A stretch of DNA of 64,000 nucleotides from Breviolum minutum Mf 1.05b.01 (GCA_000507305.1 DF239295.1:158959-222958); one strand, 5' to 3'. Shown: positions 42,113 to 53,571, counted from the stretch's first letter. Numbers and translations are program-made. The notes: generated by a model from the letters alone, not told the origin.

Positions 42113-42225
42113 TCATGATAACGATTTATTGATAGAGGCTTTCGCTTGTATCAAATCCACCAATTGGCTATGGCTCAATCTTGGGTTGACGTCGATAAGT
42201 TTTAGTTCCACTGAAATTTGCGTAT
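42113..42225 (-). CDS. Candidate terminal exon
   Basis: 113 nt ending in TGA. Acceptor CCCGAAACTTCAG, two bases complete a codon, then TQISVELKLIDVNPRLSHSQ and LVDLIQAKASINKSLS. Balanced, soluble composition. The frame stays open upstream through a degenerate family L copy, which may be the intron. Not recognised. Confidence 0.55.
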
Positions 42226-42241
42226 CTGAAGTTTCGGGAAA

Positions 42242-42340
42242 TCCACCCCCAAAGTAGTTTAAGAGCTCGCCCTTGAAAAGGGACCATTTTTCAAAAGGAA
42301 AGTACGGTCTTCCAGCCCCATCATTTTTCAAAAGGCAAAG
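42242..42340 (+). repeat. Family L element, degenerate
   Basis: ATCCACCCCCAAAGTAGTTT, GAGCTCGCCCTTGAAAAGGG and a decayed right arm, immediately upstream of the 42113-42225 exon. Confidence 0.55.
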
Positions 42341-42345
42341 TGTTA

Positions 42346-42457
42346 CTAGTTGGTGGTTTCAACCAAATTGAAAAATATTATATACTCAAAAGGGAATCTT
42401 CCCCAAATAGGGGTGAATATGGGGTTAATATTAAAAACATTTGAAACCACCACCTAG
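42346..42457 (+). repeat. Family A element
   Basis: CTAGTTGGTGGTTTC at the left, AAACCACCACCTAG at the right. Confidence 0.9.
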
Positions 42458-42540
42458 GTTAGTTTTCCAGGAAGTTCTTTTTTGTGAAGCTGAAGTTTCA
42501 AAGGCACCCTCTGTTGGTCCCCGGAAAACTTTCAGACAAC

Positions 42541-42681
42541 GTGAGCCACGAAAATCAACCCGGCCGGATACTTCTCATGAGATACTGGTTGTTTGATAGG
42601 GGTCCGGGATCCCAAAAAACATGTTTCTTGTAATCCCCTCAAAACTGGGTACTTTGAACGATGTTTCTTTTCATTGCTGAG
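42541..42681 (+). repeat. Family D element with GTGAGCC start
   Basis: GTGAGCCACGAAAATCAACC at the left, TTTCTTTTCATTGCTGAG at the right. Confidence 0.85.
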
Positions 42682-42808
42682 GTGTTTTTGAACCATTTAT
42701 ATAAGCGACGAAACAATCTTCAAATCTCCTCCACGTTTCAACTCTTCCAAGTTCAACTTGTGATCGTTGCCTCATGAATGGCACATTCCGATGGGCTTTA
42801 TTTCGCTG

Positions 42809-42919
42809 CTGTTGATGGTTGGTTCAGAAATCCGGCTAGCAGACCTGGGATGTATAAACCTTGTCAATAATGGGATAAACTACCAACCTCAACAGGTGCA
42901 GGATTGCTTCCATCAACAG
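42809..42919 (+). repeat. Family H element
   Basis: CTGTTGATGGTTGGTTCAGA at the left, GGATTGCTTCCATCAACAG at the right. The stretch 42925-43490 shows nothing I can name. Confidence 0.85.
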
Positions 42920-43491
42920 TTCCAGTTTCCCATGGCGCATTGTTTTAACACCCTACATCATCCCCCATCCCGGCCCAAGACAAAACATATACTTGACACA
43001 ACTTGACAGTATATATAGTCACTAGTCACATTGAAAGGCATATACATGGCACCTAACAGCATCTTGATCCAAGGTAAAGACAGCAACCTACCACTTCCAC
43101 AAGATTGTCAAGTCATCTTTTGGGGAAGATGTGCATCAATATCACCATGTACAGGGCTTGGTAGGGCAAGGTTGTGAAATCACGTACAGTACAGCTTTCA
43201 ATTGAAATTCTGACATTTGCAATGATCTCCATCTGAAATCAGGTTCGGCTGCCTTTTATGTTTTGAAGATATGTTCAGTCTTCATACAACTTCGGATACG
43301 ATTTGTCGCGAGTCGCTGAGTGGATTTTTTTTAATATCGATTTGTTGAAAAAAAACATCTAGATATACTAAATCCCTATAGTGTAAACCGTTGGGTTGAA
43401 CCTGTGTTTTTTAGAAGTTGAAGTTGAGTTGAAGCGTAAACAGATAATGGCCTTTTAGGGCCGAATCTGCACTATTCAACACGACAACCCT

Positions 43492-43493
<2 letters not shown>

Positions 43494-43530
<37 letters not shown>

Positions 43531-43536
43531 ATGATT

Positions 43537-43577
<41 letters not shown>

Positions 43578-43578
43578 A
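43494..43578 (+). repeat. (GAT)n microsatellite
   Basis: About 28 GAT units with two GATTAT interruptions near the middle. Polymorphic in length in most genomes. Confidence 0.95.
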
Positions 43579-43892
43579 AGCATCTATCATCTATCCAAAT
43601 CTGATAGTCCTTAATGACTTGACAGTACCATGTAGCAAAGCCATGGCTATAAACTATAATCGTAGTGCTTGTGAACTAAATCAAAGCTGCGCAAATTACC
43701 AAATCACATGTGACTTTATATGAACCATAGATGAATTCACCTTCACTTTGGTTGGGCAATTAGGGGATTCCCTTTTTATGACTACATGGTTTGAGGCACC
43801 AATCCCGGATATGATTCTAAAAGCAAAGTAGTCCTCCAATATCATTATTCAAATGCTAAGTTGTGGGAAAATGTATTAGTCATCAACGTATC

Positions 43893-44033
43893 TACAGCCC
43901 CCAAACTTAAAAAAAATACAGCCCTACTTTAAATGGATTCTTGGATAAGACGATCTCGTTTCCTTCCTTTTGGGTTTTTTTAACGGTAACCTTTTCGAAA
44001 CGGCGAACTTGCTGTCAAACTTTGGGGGTTAGT
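43893..44033 (+). repeat. Family L-like element, diverged
   Basis: ACAGCCCCCAAACTTAAAAA at the left, CTTGCTGTCAAACTTTGGGG at the right. Confidence 0.6.
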
Positions 44034-44600
44034 CGACCCATATGACCCAAACATCACCCCCAATCCAAGAAATCTCCAACAGGATTCACTGAACGGACCC
44101 CTAAACCTGGGTATTTAATAGCTCTAGTGACCTTCTTAGGGGTCGGTTGGTAAGGTCCCATTCAATTTTTGATGGACCCAAACATCAACCATGCCCTGCG
44201 TTAGCCAGTTGCTATGTCGAGTATTTTGTTCAAAGCTCCAAGCGCCCAAACCTCAACAAAGGGTGGCAATGTGCCACAATGGCAATCTTCCACTCCCCCA
44301 ATTTACCAAAGCCAGTGGCAGTAATTGATTAGCCACATCTCACCATCAGGAAACATATATCCGCCGACCCCTCGTTACCCTCATTAAGGGGGAGCGCGCC
44401 TAGAAATATATATATATATATATCACATGTTTTTACAGGTTTCGTTTTAGTAATAGTCGCAGTTTGAATAATCTTCACTTTCTTCCACTCACCAAAAACA
44501 TCTCAGTTTGGTCGCTGAAGCTTGACAAAACATATGGATTCATCATTGGAAACCTATAAAAACATGTTGGTGATAGAGACACGCACTCAAATAAGATATC

Positions 44601-44718
44601 ATAACCCTAATGATCCAGATATATCCTAAGAAAGGGATGTCCTCTATATTCCTATTCTGAGGATGGGATTGAGACCATTGATCCTGCTACACCAGGGAGG
44701 GGTCTAGATTCTTACGGA
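44601..44718 (+). repeat. Family E element
   Basis: CCCTAATGATCCAGATATAT at the left, GGTCTAGATTCTTACGG at the right. Confidence 0.85.
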
Positions 44719-44981
44719 AAGATATCTTGGTCTACCGAAAATGATTAAAAAGACGCAAGCAAAAATGATGAAAATGATTCATCAACTGCGAATTTGAGTG
44801 TCTCAAAGTGTTTCAGAATTGGACGCCGTTCAAAAGGGACCTGCATGGAAAAGTCAAACACATGATAACTCTGAACAGCTTCTTTCAGCATAGTACTACA
44901 AAATGATACCCTGGAAGTCCAAAGACTATAAATTCGAGGGTCATTTCTGAAGAGACCATTATTTTAGTGAGGATGTATAAT

Positions 44982-45086
44982 CTAGTTGGTGGTTGAACCA
45001 ACCCATTTGAAAAATATGCTCGTCAAATTGGATCATCTCCCCAGGTAGAGGTGAAAATGAAAAATCTTTGAGTTGCCACCACCTAG
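44982..45086 (+). repeat. Family A element
   Basis: CTAGTTGGTGGTTG at the left, GTTGCCACCACCTAG at the right. Confidence 0.9.
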
Positions 45087-45107
45087 TAATCAACAATTCC
45101 AGGGGAC

Positions 45108-45232
45108 TACTAGGATGTCCCAGGAATTTAGTAAATGGTTAGTAACTGGGTTATAAACTACTTATAAATGGGGTATATTGAGGTTATAACCCACTTACTA
45201 ACCATCTACTAACTTCCTGGGACATCCAAGTA
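45108..45232 (+). repeat. Family F element
   Basis: TACTAGGATGTCCCAGGAAT at the left, CTTCCTGGGACATCCAAGTA at the right. Confidence 0.9.
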
Positions 45233-45420
45233 CCATTTTAATGGTCGTGCAAGGGATACAACATCTACCAAGGCCCCAGGTCTTTTTTTGCAGATCCATT
45301 GATATCCTGGTGGAGGGTAGCTACCTTTCAGCCCCTTATGACTTAGATATTTCACCCCTCATCGTGGGTAAACAGTGTCAAACGAAAGTTTATAAGAACC
45401 CCTTAGTTAGTAAACATATG

Positions 45421-45621
45421 CTAGTTGGTGGTTGAACCAACCCCTTTGAAAAATATGCTCGTCAAATTGGATCATTTCCCCAAGGATCGGGGGGAAAAAC
45501 AAAAAACTACCCTCTTGAGAACTAACATATCCCATCAAAATTCACTTTTGAAGATGATTTTCCGAACTTCCCCAGGTGGGATATGTTAGTCTTCTGGAGG
45601 ACATTTAAAACCACCACCCAG
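45421..45621 (+). repeat. Family A element interrupted by an M/B-like element
   Basis: CTAGTTGGTGGTTG at the left and AAAACCACCACCCAG at the right are separated by an inserted element. Confidence 0.9.
45508..45601 (+). repeat. M/B-like element nested in family A
   Basis: TACCCTCTTGAGAACTAACA pairs with GATATGTTAGTCTTCTGGAG; same subfamily as 29761-29854. Confidence 0.9.
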
Positions 45622-45748
45622 TAAAACAAAACCTGATAGTGCCTATTGCAGGAATTGCATCCTGGGTAAAAGGGGTGAACCCATCAGCGGAGATGGCTGG
45701 GAAATAGACGACGATTCTACATCTGCCGCCCCCACCCAACTCGGCCAT
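45618..45748 (-). CDS. Candidate first exon of gene 5
   Basis: 131 nt starting at an ATG and open to a donor made by the family A end (ACTGG|GTGGTGG). The frame reads MAELGGGGRCRIVVYFPAIS, then ADGFTPFTQDAIPAIGTIRF, CFTG. Upstream GTTGCAG could instead be an acceptor, making it internal. GC-rich. No continuing exon was fixed beyond the nested A copy. Product unknown. Confidence 0.45.
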
Positions 45749-45753
45749 TTGGG

Positions 45754-45874
45754 ACCCTGCAACTAAAAGTTAACATGTCCCCCTTTTTAAAGGGACCATT
45801 TCAAAAGGAATTTGACATTCCAACCACTATTTTTTGAAGCGAATACCGAATACCGTTAGTTTTTGGAGGGATGT
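45754..45874 (+). repeat. Family B/N-like element, diverged
   Basis: GACCCTGCAACTAAAAGTTA, TTCCAACCACTATTTTTTG and CCGTTAGTTTTTGGAGGGA. Lies immediately 5' of the gene 5 start. Confidence 0.6.
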
Positions 45875-46671
45875 TTATGCATTATGTTGCCCCTGATCTT
45901 CCAGTTTCCATATATATTTGGAAGCAACCTCCCAGTTGCCCAGTATATCAGGTAACAATCGTAACTAAACCCTGGTTCCAAATATTTTTAGGGGAACTGG
46001 AAGATGAGGATTTCCTTTAAAAAAATATGTACCACCATCATCCCCCACTAGTCTGGTCAGCTTGGCCCTCCTTGGCCTTGATTAGAGATGAACATCCAAG
46101 CAACGCATCCCTGTATGAAGGCCTGGAGGTTTTTGTTTTGGGGGGTGGCCGTGCTTTTTGGTGGGTTTTTGGTGTGGAAAATCCGGATAACCGTCAAAAC
46201 ACGAGGAAAAACACGAGCAAACGTTTAGAACCAAGCTTTTGAAACTTGAACCCTCTCAAAATATGATATTGAAATGGAAAAAAGTCAGCTGAAATTGTTT
46301 CTGGCATGTAGCCGGAAAGAGGGGATAGGCCCCCTTTTTCTGGGACTGGACAGGGCCTGTTCCTCACCATGACGACAATGGAGGGGGTCACATGTTTCGG
46401 AAGGGGTTGTGAACTGATATTCAAGCATCCGAACGTACTGTCTGAGCATTTTCAAAACCAAACAGTTTTGACAACAATAAATCATATAAATTCTACCTGG
46501 AAAACCAAGTGCCCTATTTTTAAGGCAATAGTTGATGGTTTTAGGGGTAAAGTTGCTAGATGAGTGTCTCAACACTAGGGACACCACCCCTCCCAAAGGT
46601 CCATGAAGCGGTTGATTTTTAAGAAAGCATCTTTCAATGTCTCGCAAGTGACCTGGTTCAAATGGTCAGAA

Positions 46672-46857
46672 ACGCTTGGTTTTGTTGAGAACACTACGCG
46701 TTACTACGAGTTCAACGCCGTTGAATGGTGACGCCAACCCGACCCCGTGCCCAAAAAAACACCCGATGGCCGCCGCACCGTTATAGAGCGCAAACATTGG
46801 AGCGACGATGAGTTGCTGGCCGTTTTGGTAAAACACTGCGTTGAAGGCCAAATCCTG
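46672..46857 (-). CDS. Candidate exon, strand not certain
   Basis: GC-rich. The minus frame begins after an AACTAGCAG acceptor and includes AFNAVFYQNGQQLIVAPMFA, then LYNGAAAIGCFFGHGVGLAS, which is hydrophobic. The plus strand has an equally good frame, broken by one TGA at 46729-46731. I prefer minus for its acceptor and neighbours. Confidence 0.35.
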
Positions 46858-46898
46858 CTAGTTCAATTTCGGAGCAGCAAAAAAGAAAGAAAACACAT

Positions 46899-47012
46899 GT
46901 TAGCCTCCCTGAAACTTACAGCTAGTTTGCATCTGAAAAGATGGTATCCCAAAAAGGAAAGAAACAGCTTGCCCACCATCAATTTTCAGGGGCGAACCCT
47001 TGGTTCCAGGTG
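46899..47012 (+). repeat. Family B element, diverged
   Basis: GCCTCCCTGAAACTTACAGC, CAAAAAGGAAAGAAACAG and ACCATCAATTTTCAGGGGCG. Confidence 0.6.
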
Positions 47013-47204
47013 GAGAGTATCTTGGGGGGAGGGGTTCATATGACCAACTTGACCGGTAGCTTCCAATTGATCGCCCATAGGATGAAGGCGAAGCGCTGAT
47101 ATATACATAAGAGCAATAAGTGAGGATAAAGGCAATTGCCACCCAAGGATACCAAAAGGGGATGGATTTGAAATATTTATATATAATTAGCATGTATATG
47201 GTAT

Positions 47205-47316
47205 ATACCTACAACCCAGCGATCGACCCCTTTTTGTTGGGTGGATGGAAAAATTTCAACTGTATGGGTTGAATCTTCCAAAATAGGGGGCGAGTCATTT
47301 GGGGTTCGATCGGTAC
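47205..47316 (+). repeat. Family J element, diverged
   Basis: TACCTACAACCCAGCGATCG and CATTTGGGGTTCGATCGGTA, with TATGGGTTGAATCTTCC inside. Confidence 0.75.
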
Positions 47317-47794
47317 GTTTACATAGCTGGCTGGAAAATGGACCACGACCATGGCATTCACCAGGAAAAATGAGGATTTTCCATGACTACGTTCAATGAT
47401 TTTGCCCACATACTCTAGGAAGGTACCCCAGACTTCCCCAAACCCCCCAAAGAAATAAATTCCTTCATAAACTGCTGGTGAAACCTCTGGGGTATCTTCC
47501 AGGGGTATGTGGGTGAGATCTTAGATATGTCAGTTTACCAAAGGGTAGATGTCACAGCTTGCTCTGAAAACCTCAGGATTAATGACTATAGGATCATCCT
47601 CGGGTTAAAGTAGAAATAACCAACATATGGGATAGAACAATGACGTATATATATATATATGTATATATTGGGGAAGTAAGCCAGTATGGATATAAGGCAT
47701 TTTATCGCCTGGAAAAGAAATCCCTTTCCGCCCCAAACAAAAATATATATATATATATATATCCCAAACTAATCTTAGAAGGCAGGATGTCGAC

Positions 47795-48008
47795 CTCCAG
47801 GTGTATAGTAATCTATTAGCTTCACAAGAAACCACGGTTCCTTGTCGACCCACAAACTCAGATTCATCATCTTTTTTTCCCACCAAATCTGAGGGAAACC
47901 AACGGGAGGATTTCACTACTCCCAGGGAGGGTTCACTGCAACAAGTGACTGGCCAATCGTGTTCTGCTCCATCAGGCATCTTGTACACAAATCGGAAATC
48001 CAAATTAC
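47795..48008 (-). CDS. Candidate exon, protein unknown
   Basis: 214 nt between a GCGAAAATCAG acceptor and a TGGAG|GTCGAC donor. The frame includes NLDFRFVYKMPDGAEHDWPV and VGKKDDESEFVGRQGTVVSC, ending YTWR. Mixed composition with three cysteines, as expected of a folded domain. The plus strand has a 76-codon frame that is less convincing. No family recognised. Confidence 0.55.
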
Positions 48009-48387
48009 CTGATTTTCGCGGGGTAATTTGAACGTTGGATGATGTGGTTACAAGGCAATCTCATGCAATCTACTAAGCGAGATGTTAACATATATACAAA
48101 AATATATATACAATTCTTACACAGATGCCAAGAATAGCCATACTAAAAGGAGTCACCTTTTCCAAACTGTCACTTTGGGTATCCGTGTTTGTTTTCAGCT
48201 TAACACATAGGCTGGCACTGCATTAAGACTACAGGTGATTCCAAAAATCATTCGATTGAAGAGATCTGAGTGCCAAGAGATAGAAACAAAACAAAAAAAC
48301 AATTCTCTTCCTTGACAGGGCTCGTCTGAAAATATAGGGATCCCAATCCATCCCACCCCAAGAATATTTAGGAAAATAATGCTTTTT

Positions 48388-48493
48388 GCTATTTGGTGGT
48401 TTCAATCCATCTCAAAAAATATGATTGTCAAATTGGATCATTTCTTCAATTTTCAGGGTAAAAGTAAAAAATCTTTGAAGTTTCACCACCTAG
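48388..48493 (+). repeat. Family A element
   Basis: CTATTTGGTGGTTTC at the left, TTTCACCACCTAG at the right. Confidence 0.85.
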
Positions 48494-48767
48494 ACTAAGA
48501 ATAGCTGCCTGGAAAATGGATCTTTTGAATGATGATTGAAGATGGAAGATTTTCCCTATTTTCGCACACACCACCTCTGCTGAATTCCCTCCCTCCCAAA
48601 ACCTCTCCACAAAACCTCGTTTTTGTCCGAGGTACGACCATGGATTACTGTGCCATTGACATCAGCAGCCAGGATACCAGAGCAACCATAGGTGAACTGC
48701 AACTCCTCAGCCGTTGATCCGTTGATGCCCAAATGCTAGGCTTTGATGGTGATGAATCCCTTGCCCA

Positions 48768-48943
48768 TACCATCCCATGTATCGTTTACCTACATTTACT
48801 GGTTGGTGGTTGAACCAACCCAGTTGAAAAAAATGATCGTCAAAATGGGAATCTTCCCCAATGTTCGGGGTGAAAACAACATAAATATTTGAGTTGCCAC
48901 CACCAAGTTTAGGTAAATATATACCACATGGATGCTACGGGTT
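48768..48943 (+). repeat. Family C element interrupted by family A
   Basis: CATCCCATGTATCGTTTACC at the left and GGTAAATATATACCACATGG at the right, separated by a family A copy. Confidence 0.8.
48799..48907 (+). repeat. Family A element nested in family C
   Basis: CTGGTTGGTGGTTG at the left, GTTGCCACCACCAAG at the right. Host sequence TTTA is present on both sides. Confidence 0.9.
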
Positions 48944-49106
48944 GGTCAGAATCGCAGTAAAAAACCATCACCAAAGATCTTTAAAAACAAATCATCCAAG
49001 TGATAGAAATCGGGAGGTTTGGACTCCAAGGTTTGGAAGGAGATGATGGTGACATTTTATTTGAAACTTCTTATAGGCATGCAACCCTGACTAGAAATTC
49101 AAAAAG

Positions 49107-49321
49107 CTAGTTGGTGGTTGAACCCACCCATTTGGTCGAAAAATGCTCAAGTCAATGCTTTATCATTTTCACAATTTTCGGGATGGAAATCAAACATATT
49201 TGGGTGTTTCCAAAAATAGGGGCACCCCAAAATGGATGGTTTATGATGGAAAACCCGATTAAAATTGATGATTTGGGGGTACCATTATTTTTGGAAACAC
49301 CCATTGGAAACCACCAGCCAG
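49107..49321 (+). repeat. Family A element interrupted by family O
   Basis: CTAGTTGGTGGTTG at the left, GGAAACCACCAGCCAG at the right, with the O copy between. Confidence 0.9.
49202..49303 (+). repeat. Family O element nested in family A
   Basis: GGGTGTTTCCAAAAATAGGG pairs with CATTATTTTTGGAAACACCC. Confidence 0.9.
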
Positions 49322-49737
49322 TTAATAGTATGATGTGTTTGTTTATTGAGGTTCTACAACCAGGCATCATTTTGGTTCTGAAACTCCGTCATCCAGGTTG
49401 AGTCTTTGCCTACCTCCCCCCCCCAAAAGAAAGGGTTCTACGAGAAAACAAGCATTTTTGGGGGTTTCCAAAAAATGAATCTTCAAAAGTCAACTGTTGA
49501 CCTCTGGAAGTGGCAATACATCATTTACCCCCCATTTTCCAACCTACATCACTCCCAAGTGCAATTACTTTGCAGTGGAATTTCATTCATTTTGGGCAGG
49601 TTTGGGCATGCCGTATCCTCTACTTATTTTGGAGTATGTTGGTTGGAACTTCATATTCGGGGTGACGGATCGTGGGAGAACGGGGGGCTTGTTCAGGTCA
49701 TCAGGTACGATTTTTTTCGCACTGCCATTTTGGTTTT

Positions 49738-49856
49738 CTGCTTGGTGGTTTTTCAACCAACCCAAGTTTGAAAAATATTAATAGTCAAAGTTGGATCATC
49801 AAACCCCAAGTAATTAGGGGTGAACATAAAAAATATTTGAAGTTGCCACCACCTAG
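49738..49856 (+). repeat. Family A element
   Basis: GCTTGGTGGTTTTTC at the left, AGTTGCCACCACCTAG at the right. Confidence 0.85.
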
Positions 49857-49859
49857 TTG

Positions 49860-50026
49860 TCATTGTTCTGCAGCTAAAAGATTTTTTTCAATGGAAAAAC
49901 AGCAATGAATAAGCTGAAAGAATATGAATCCCCTTGATGCGACCAGCGTGTCGTATGCGGCGTTGAACAGCAGGATCTGGTGATACAGTTCCTCCCACTT
50001 CTGTCCATCTAAGTCTTTTGCAATAC
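49860..50026 (-). CDS. Candidate terminal exon next to a family A copy
   Basis: 167 nt ending in TGA. Acceptor GTTTCTCTTTTGTGTAG is very strong. The frame reads IAKDLDGQKWEELYHQILLF, then NAAYDTLVASRGFIFFQLIH. It could instead stop at an internal donor. A family A copy begins three bases past the stop on the minus strand. A second minus frame is open too. Confidence 0.45.
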
Positions 50027-50590
50027 CTACACAAAAGAGAAACATGTTTTTTTACAGGTGAAACAAAAAATTGGAACTGGTGATAAGTCTTCTGGCTGTG
50101 ACACGAAAATTTGGGAAGGTGCATAAAATGTATATGTCATGCAAATATGTATATTGTTGATTTAGTTAAACGCACGTGTATATATAAATATCTATAATAT
50201 ATACAGATTTCAATCGTTGTGCTTTTGCAAACAAATGCACACAGCAAACAGTACGAAAAGACTCATAGGTCAAATAGCATCATTGCTCATCATGGCTTAT
50301 TGTAGCATCTTGCACGTTATGTTATTGTGTTCTAGCACATCAAGTCAATCAAAACATATTGTCATACTATACATTAATGAGAGTTGCATTCAAATATCAT
50401 ATCACAATATACAAGACCATGCTTCATTTATCGCATTGTTCTGTTGTGCTTTTTTCATGGTGCAATGAATTTGACCGACTATGTGATGATGTATCAGCTC
50501 ATACCAAATTAACGTCACGCAGTATCATCCATCTATACACTATAACAAGAATTGATGGCATTGTCGAAATTATCTCATCTGAGAGCCCTG

Positions 50591-50717
50591 GTACTTGGAT
50601 GTCCCAGGAAGTTGGCAAATGGTTAGGAAATGGGTTATAACCTTAATATACCCAATTTTTAAGTTAGGTTATAACCCATTTACTAACCATTTACTAAACC
50701 TCCTGGGACATCCAAGT
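50591..50717 (+). repeat. Family F element, intact
   Basis: GTACTTGGATGTCCCAGGAA at the left, CTCCTGGGACATCCAAG then TAC at the right. The ends read GT...AG on either strand. Confidence 0.95.
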
Positions 50718-51037
50718 ACCCCCAAAGTTGTCCCCCAAAAAAAAAACATTCTCAACTTCTTTCCAGACGGGACTTCACCCAACAGTGGAGTATGTCCACT
50801 TCAATGACTGGTTGGCTTCCACTGAGTTTGCTTGCATCCTTGAAACAAACCCCCAAATTTGCACCTTGTCAAAAGATCTCTTTTTCATCTATTTGACACT
50901 TTCTTTAGAAAACCTTAGATCTTAAAATGTTCATACAAACCAAAAAGATAACATGTGCAACTTCCCATCGCTCAAAACATCTACCAACAAAAAAAACTCA
51001 TTAGCCATCCAATGAAAAATCCGAAAAACATCGGAGT

Positions 51038-51138
51038 AAGCCTGGAAGATTAAGATGGAACCTGAGAATGCAACCCTGGAAGAGGAAAATCATCTTCCAA
51101 ACCATCATTTCCAGGTTCTATGTTAATCTTCCGCGGAT
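51038..51138 (+). repeat. Family N element
   Basis: GCCTGGAAGATTAAGATGGA at the left, GGTTCTATGTTAATCTTCCG at the right. From 51140 to 52900 I found no supportable exon or element beyond TA runs near 51330. Confidence 0.85.
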
Positions 51139-52904
51139 TATTGATCCCCCCAAAAGTGCCTTGAAGTTCTTTCTTAAATTCTTCTTCTTCAGGCACATGC
51201 ACCTTCAATCTCTCAACCTTCGGCGATGGCCCAACTTTCCGAAAGAAACTTCAAGTTTTTGTGGCAAAAAGACGGATACAAAGAAAATCAGGAACTGGAA
51301 TACTAGGGCAATAAATATCTACAAATACTTGTGTATATATATATATTAATACATTTATATATATACGTACACATCAATAATATTTACATACATTACATAA
51401 GTATCAAATAAAAATAATGTGTATAGTAAATGAAAAAATATCGCAGTATTGTTCCTTTGTATAGTTGGAAACTTGGTTTCACCCTGACTTGGCTGGACAT
51501 CCTCCGTCGCCCAGCTTCGGAAAGATTTTTTTGTCGAACGTCAAAAACAGTGACGGGCAATCATTCTAAGGTTGTTTCAACACACCTTTGGAACACACCC
51601 CTAAACCTTTGCCAACAGGCTACAAAGGGATTCCTTTCATAGTTGGGGGGGTTGTGTGGGGTGTGCGATATCGAGGTGTGTTGTAACTTTCTTGGAATCA
51701 TGTGATTTTCCAACTCCATTTGCCAACATCATATGACTGAGCACATCATTCTATTTTCTAAAACCACCCAAACCATGCAGGGCATTTTGAGAGGATTCCC
51801 TTACTAAAGTTTACGTGGCTATAATGTGCCTGAAATCTGAGAAAAATTGTCAAAAACCACCCATTTCACTCACAACTTGCTGGTAGAGGCGCCCATTCAC
51901 GAACTTCGTCTTCCTGAAGTTCCAACAGAAACCCGGAATCCCAGTGCTGAAAAAAGATCACAATCTTTGGATCTCATTATCATTCTGACAAACAAAAAAA
52001 GGTAGTGAAATGGGATAAAACTGGGGTGCACGGAAACTATTTAAGAGATGCAAGGGGAGAAAATGTTCCACTTGCTCGTGTCAGATGAGTTCAAGCTTGG
52101 AGGCCGTCAAAGAATCTTGGATCAAACAAAAGATTTCAGTATGGCACAAATGATCTGCAATCTATGTACTGCTGTGAAGATCCCTACCAGTCATGTGCGA
52201 TTGCCATGCCACGGTTAATGATTTGTTTCTGTTCACTCCTAGTGGTTTTTCCCTCAAAAAAGCTTGAAGTGTTCAAAGCAACGTCTTATTGGTGGTTCAA
52301 TGTCAAGCACATCCCGTCATTCCAAACCCTATAGACGGTAGTATGAACCCCTAAGACAAATTGAATAGCTAGGGACCTATGGAACCATTTTTTATCTGCT
52401 CAAGTTGCTCAAAATGATGGTATCAAAATGTCAAAATAAGGGGCCCTCAAAAAATGTGATAGGTTATGTTCTCAAGATTTAGAGACCCACAACACTATCC
52501 TCAAACACATTAAAGAGTAGTATAATTTGTGAGTCTTCATGTTTCATACTGCGACTGCATGTTGTTTCTTTCTTTTGTTTGTTGTTCAGGTAAGAAACAA
52601 ATCATGAGCACTTCATTGACAAATCATTTTTGGATGAACCTTGAGAAACCCTTTAAAAAGAAATGTTCCGAGAAGGTGCCATCGAGGTCTGAGTCCTTAT
52701 CGGTTATCAAGGTCTCAGTCTGAGTCCAAGCATCTGAAAAATCTCGTTTCAAAGCGTCCATCATGTGTGCTAGCACTGCCAAGTTTTCCTGAAAAGGAGG
52801 AGTAAACAAAAAAAACAAGGAAAACATGGCATTAATCTAGGTAGATGGACATGACAACCTTACAAAACTGATACCTTTATCTCTTGACGTGTAGGTTTTC
52901 CCTT

Positions 52905-53000
52905 TCTTGGAAAAATTATGCACCAGTTGAGGTTGGTAGTTGAAAGACGGGTTTCAAAAACATCCCAGGTGGTTGTTTGGGATTTCTGATCCATCAACAG
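52905..53000 (-). repeat. Family H element
   Basis: TATGCACCAGTTGAGGTTGG and GGGATTTCTGATCCATCAACAG. Confidence 0.75.
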
Positions 53001-53027
53001 CAGGTCAATGTGAATGAAACCTATAAT

Positions 53028-53116
53028 CAATAGCTGTTTCTGGTTCCCTTAATGGGTGGTAGGTGATGTATAAATATATATATATATATATTCACCCAAT
53101 TGGCAGTATATACCAC
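53028..53116 (+). repeat. Family I element, half copy
   Basis: CAATAGCTGTTTCTGGTTCC and GGTGGTAGGTGATGTATA, then TATA runs; right arm lost. Confidence 0.75.
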
Positions 53117-53466
53117 CAAAGGTTCAGAAATCAAATCCTACAGGGTCAGGGTGAGAAATTTGGCTTCTTTAAATGGTCCCGTTCGCTGCGGAACTCGGCG
53201 TTCAACTGCTGATGTTGGATTTGAAACTAACGTAAAAACAACTTCAGGCTAGGTAAATTTGTTTCCGACAGATCCAGTATTAGGAAGTAACATATCCCAT
53301 ACATATCCCCGAGCTTCGGAAAAGGATATGTTTAAGTCATTTAATCTTCAAAAGTGTCTTGGAAGACGATATGTTGGTTTGAGGGTATCCAAAACCCACA
53401 GAAACTCATACCATATTGCTTTCTTTTTCCATGTTCCTCTCAGTTCTCTCAAAAAGCAAAAATTAG

Positions 53467-53571
53467 TTACCCCCGCGAGAAGTAACATGTCCCCTAAAAT
53501 GAATTATTTCAATAGGAAACGCATTTTCCAGCCATTGATTTTCAGGTTCCATGTTAATTTTCCAGGGTGTA
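53467..53571 (+). repeat. Family N/M-like element
   Basis: TACCCCCGCGAGAAGTAACA and TGATTTTCAGGTTCCATGTT, then TTCCAGGGTGTA. Confidence 0.8.
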
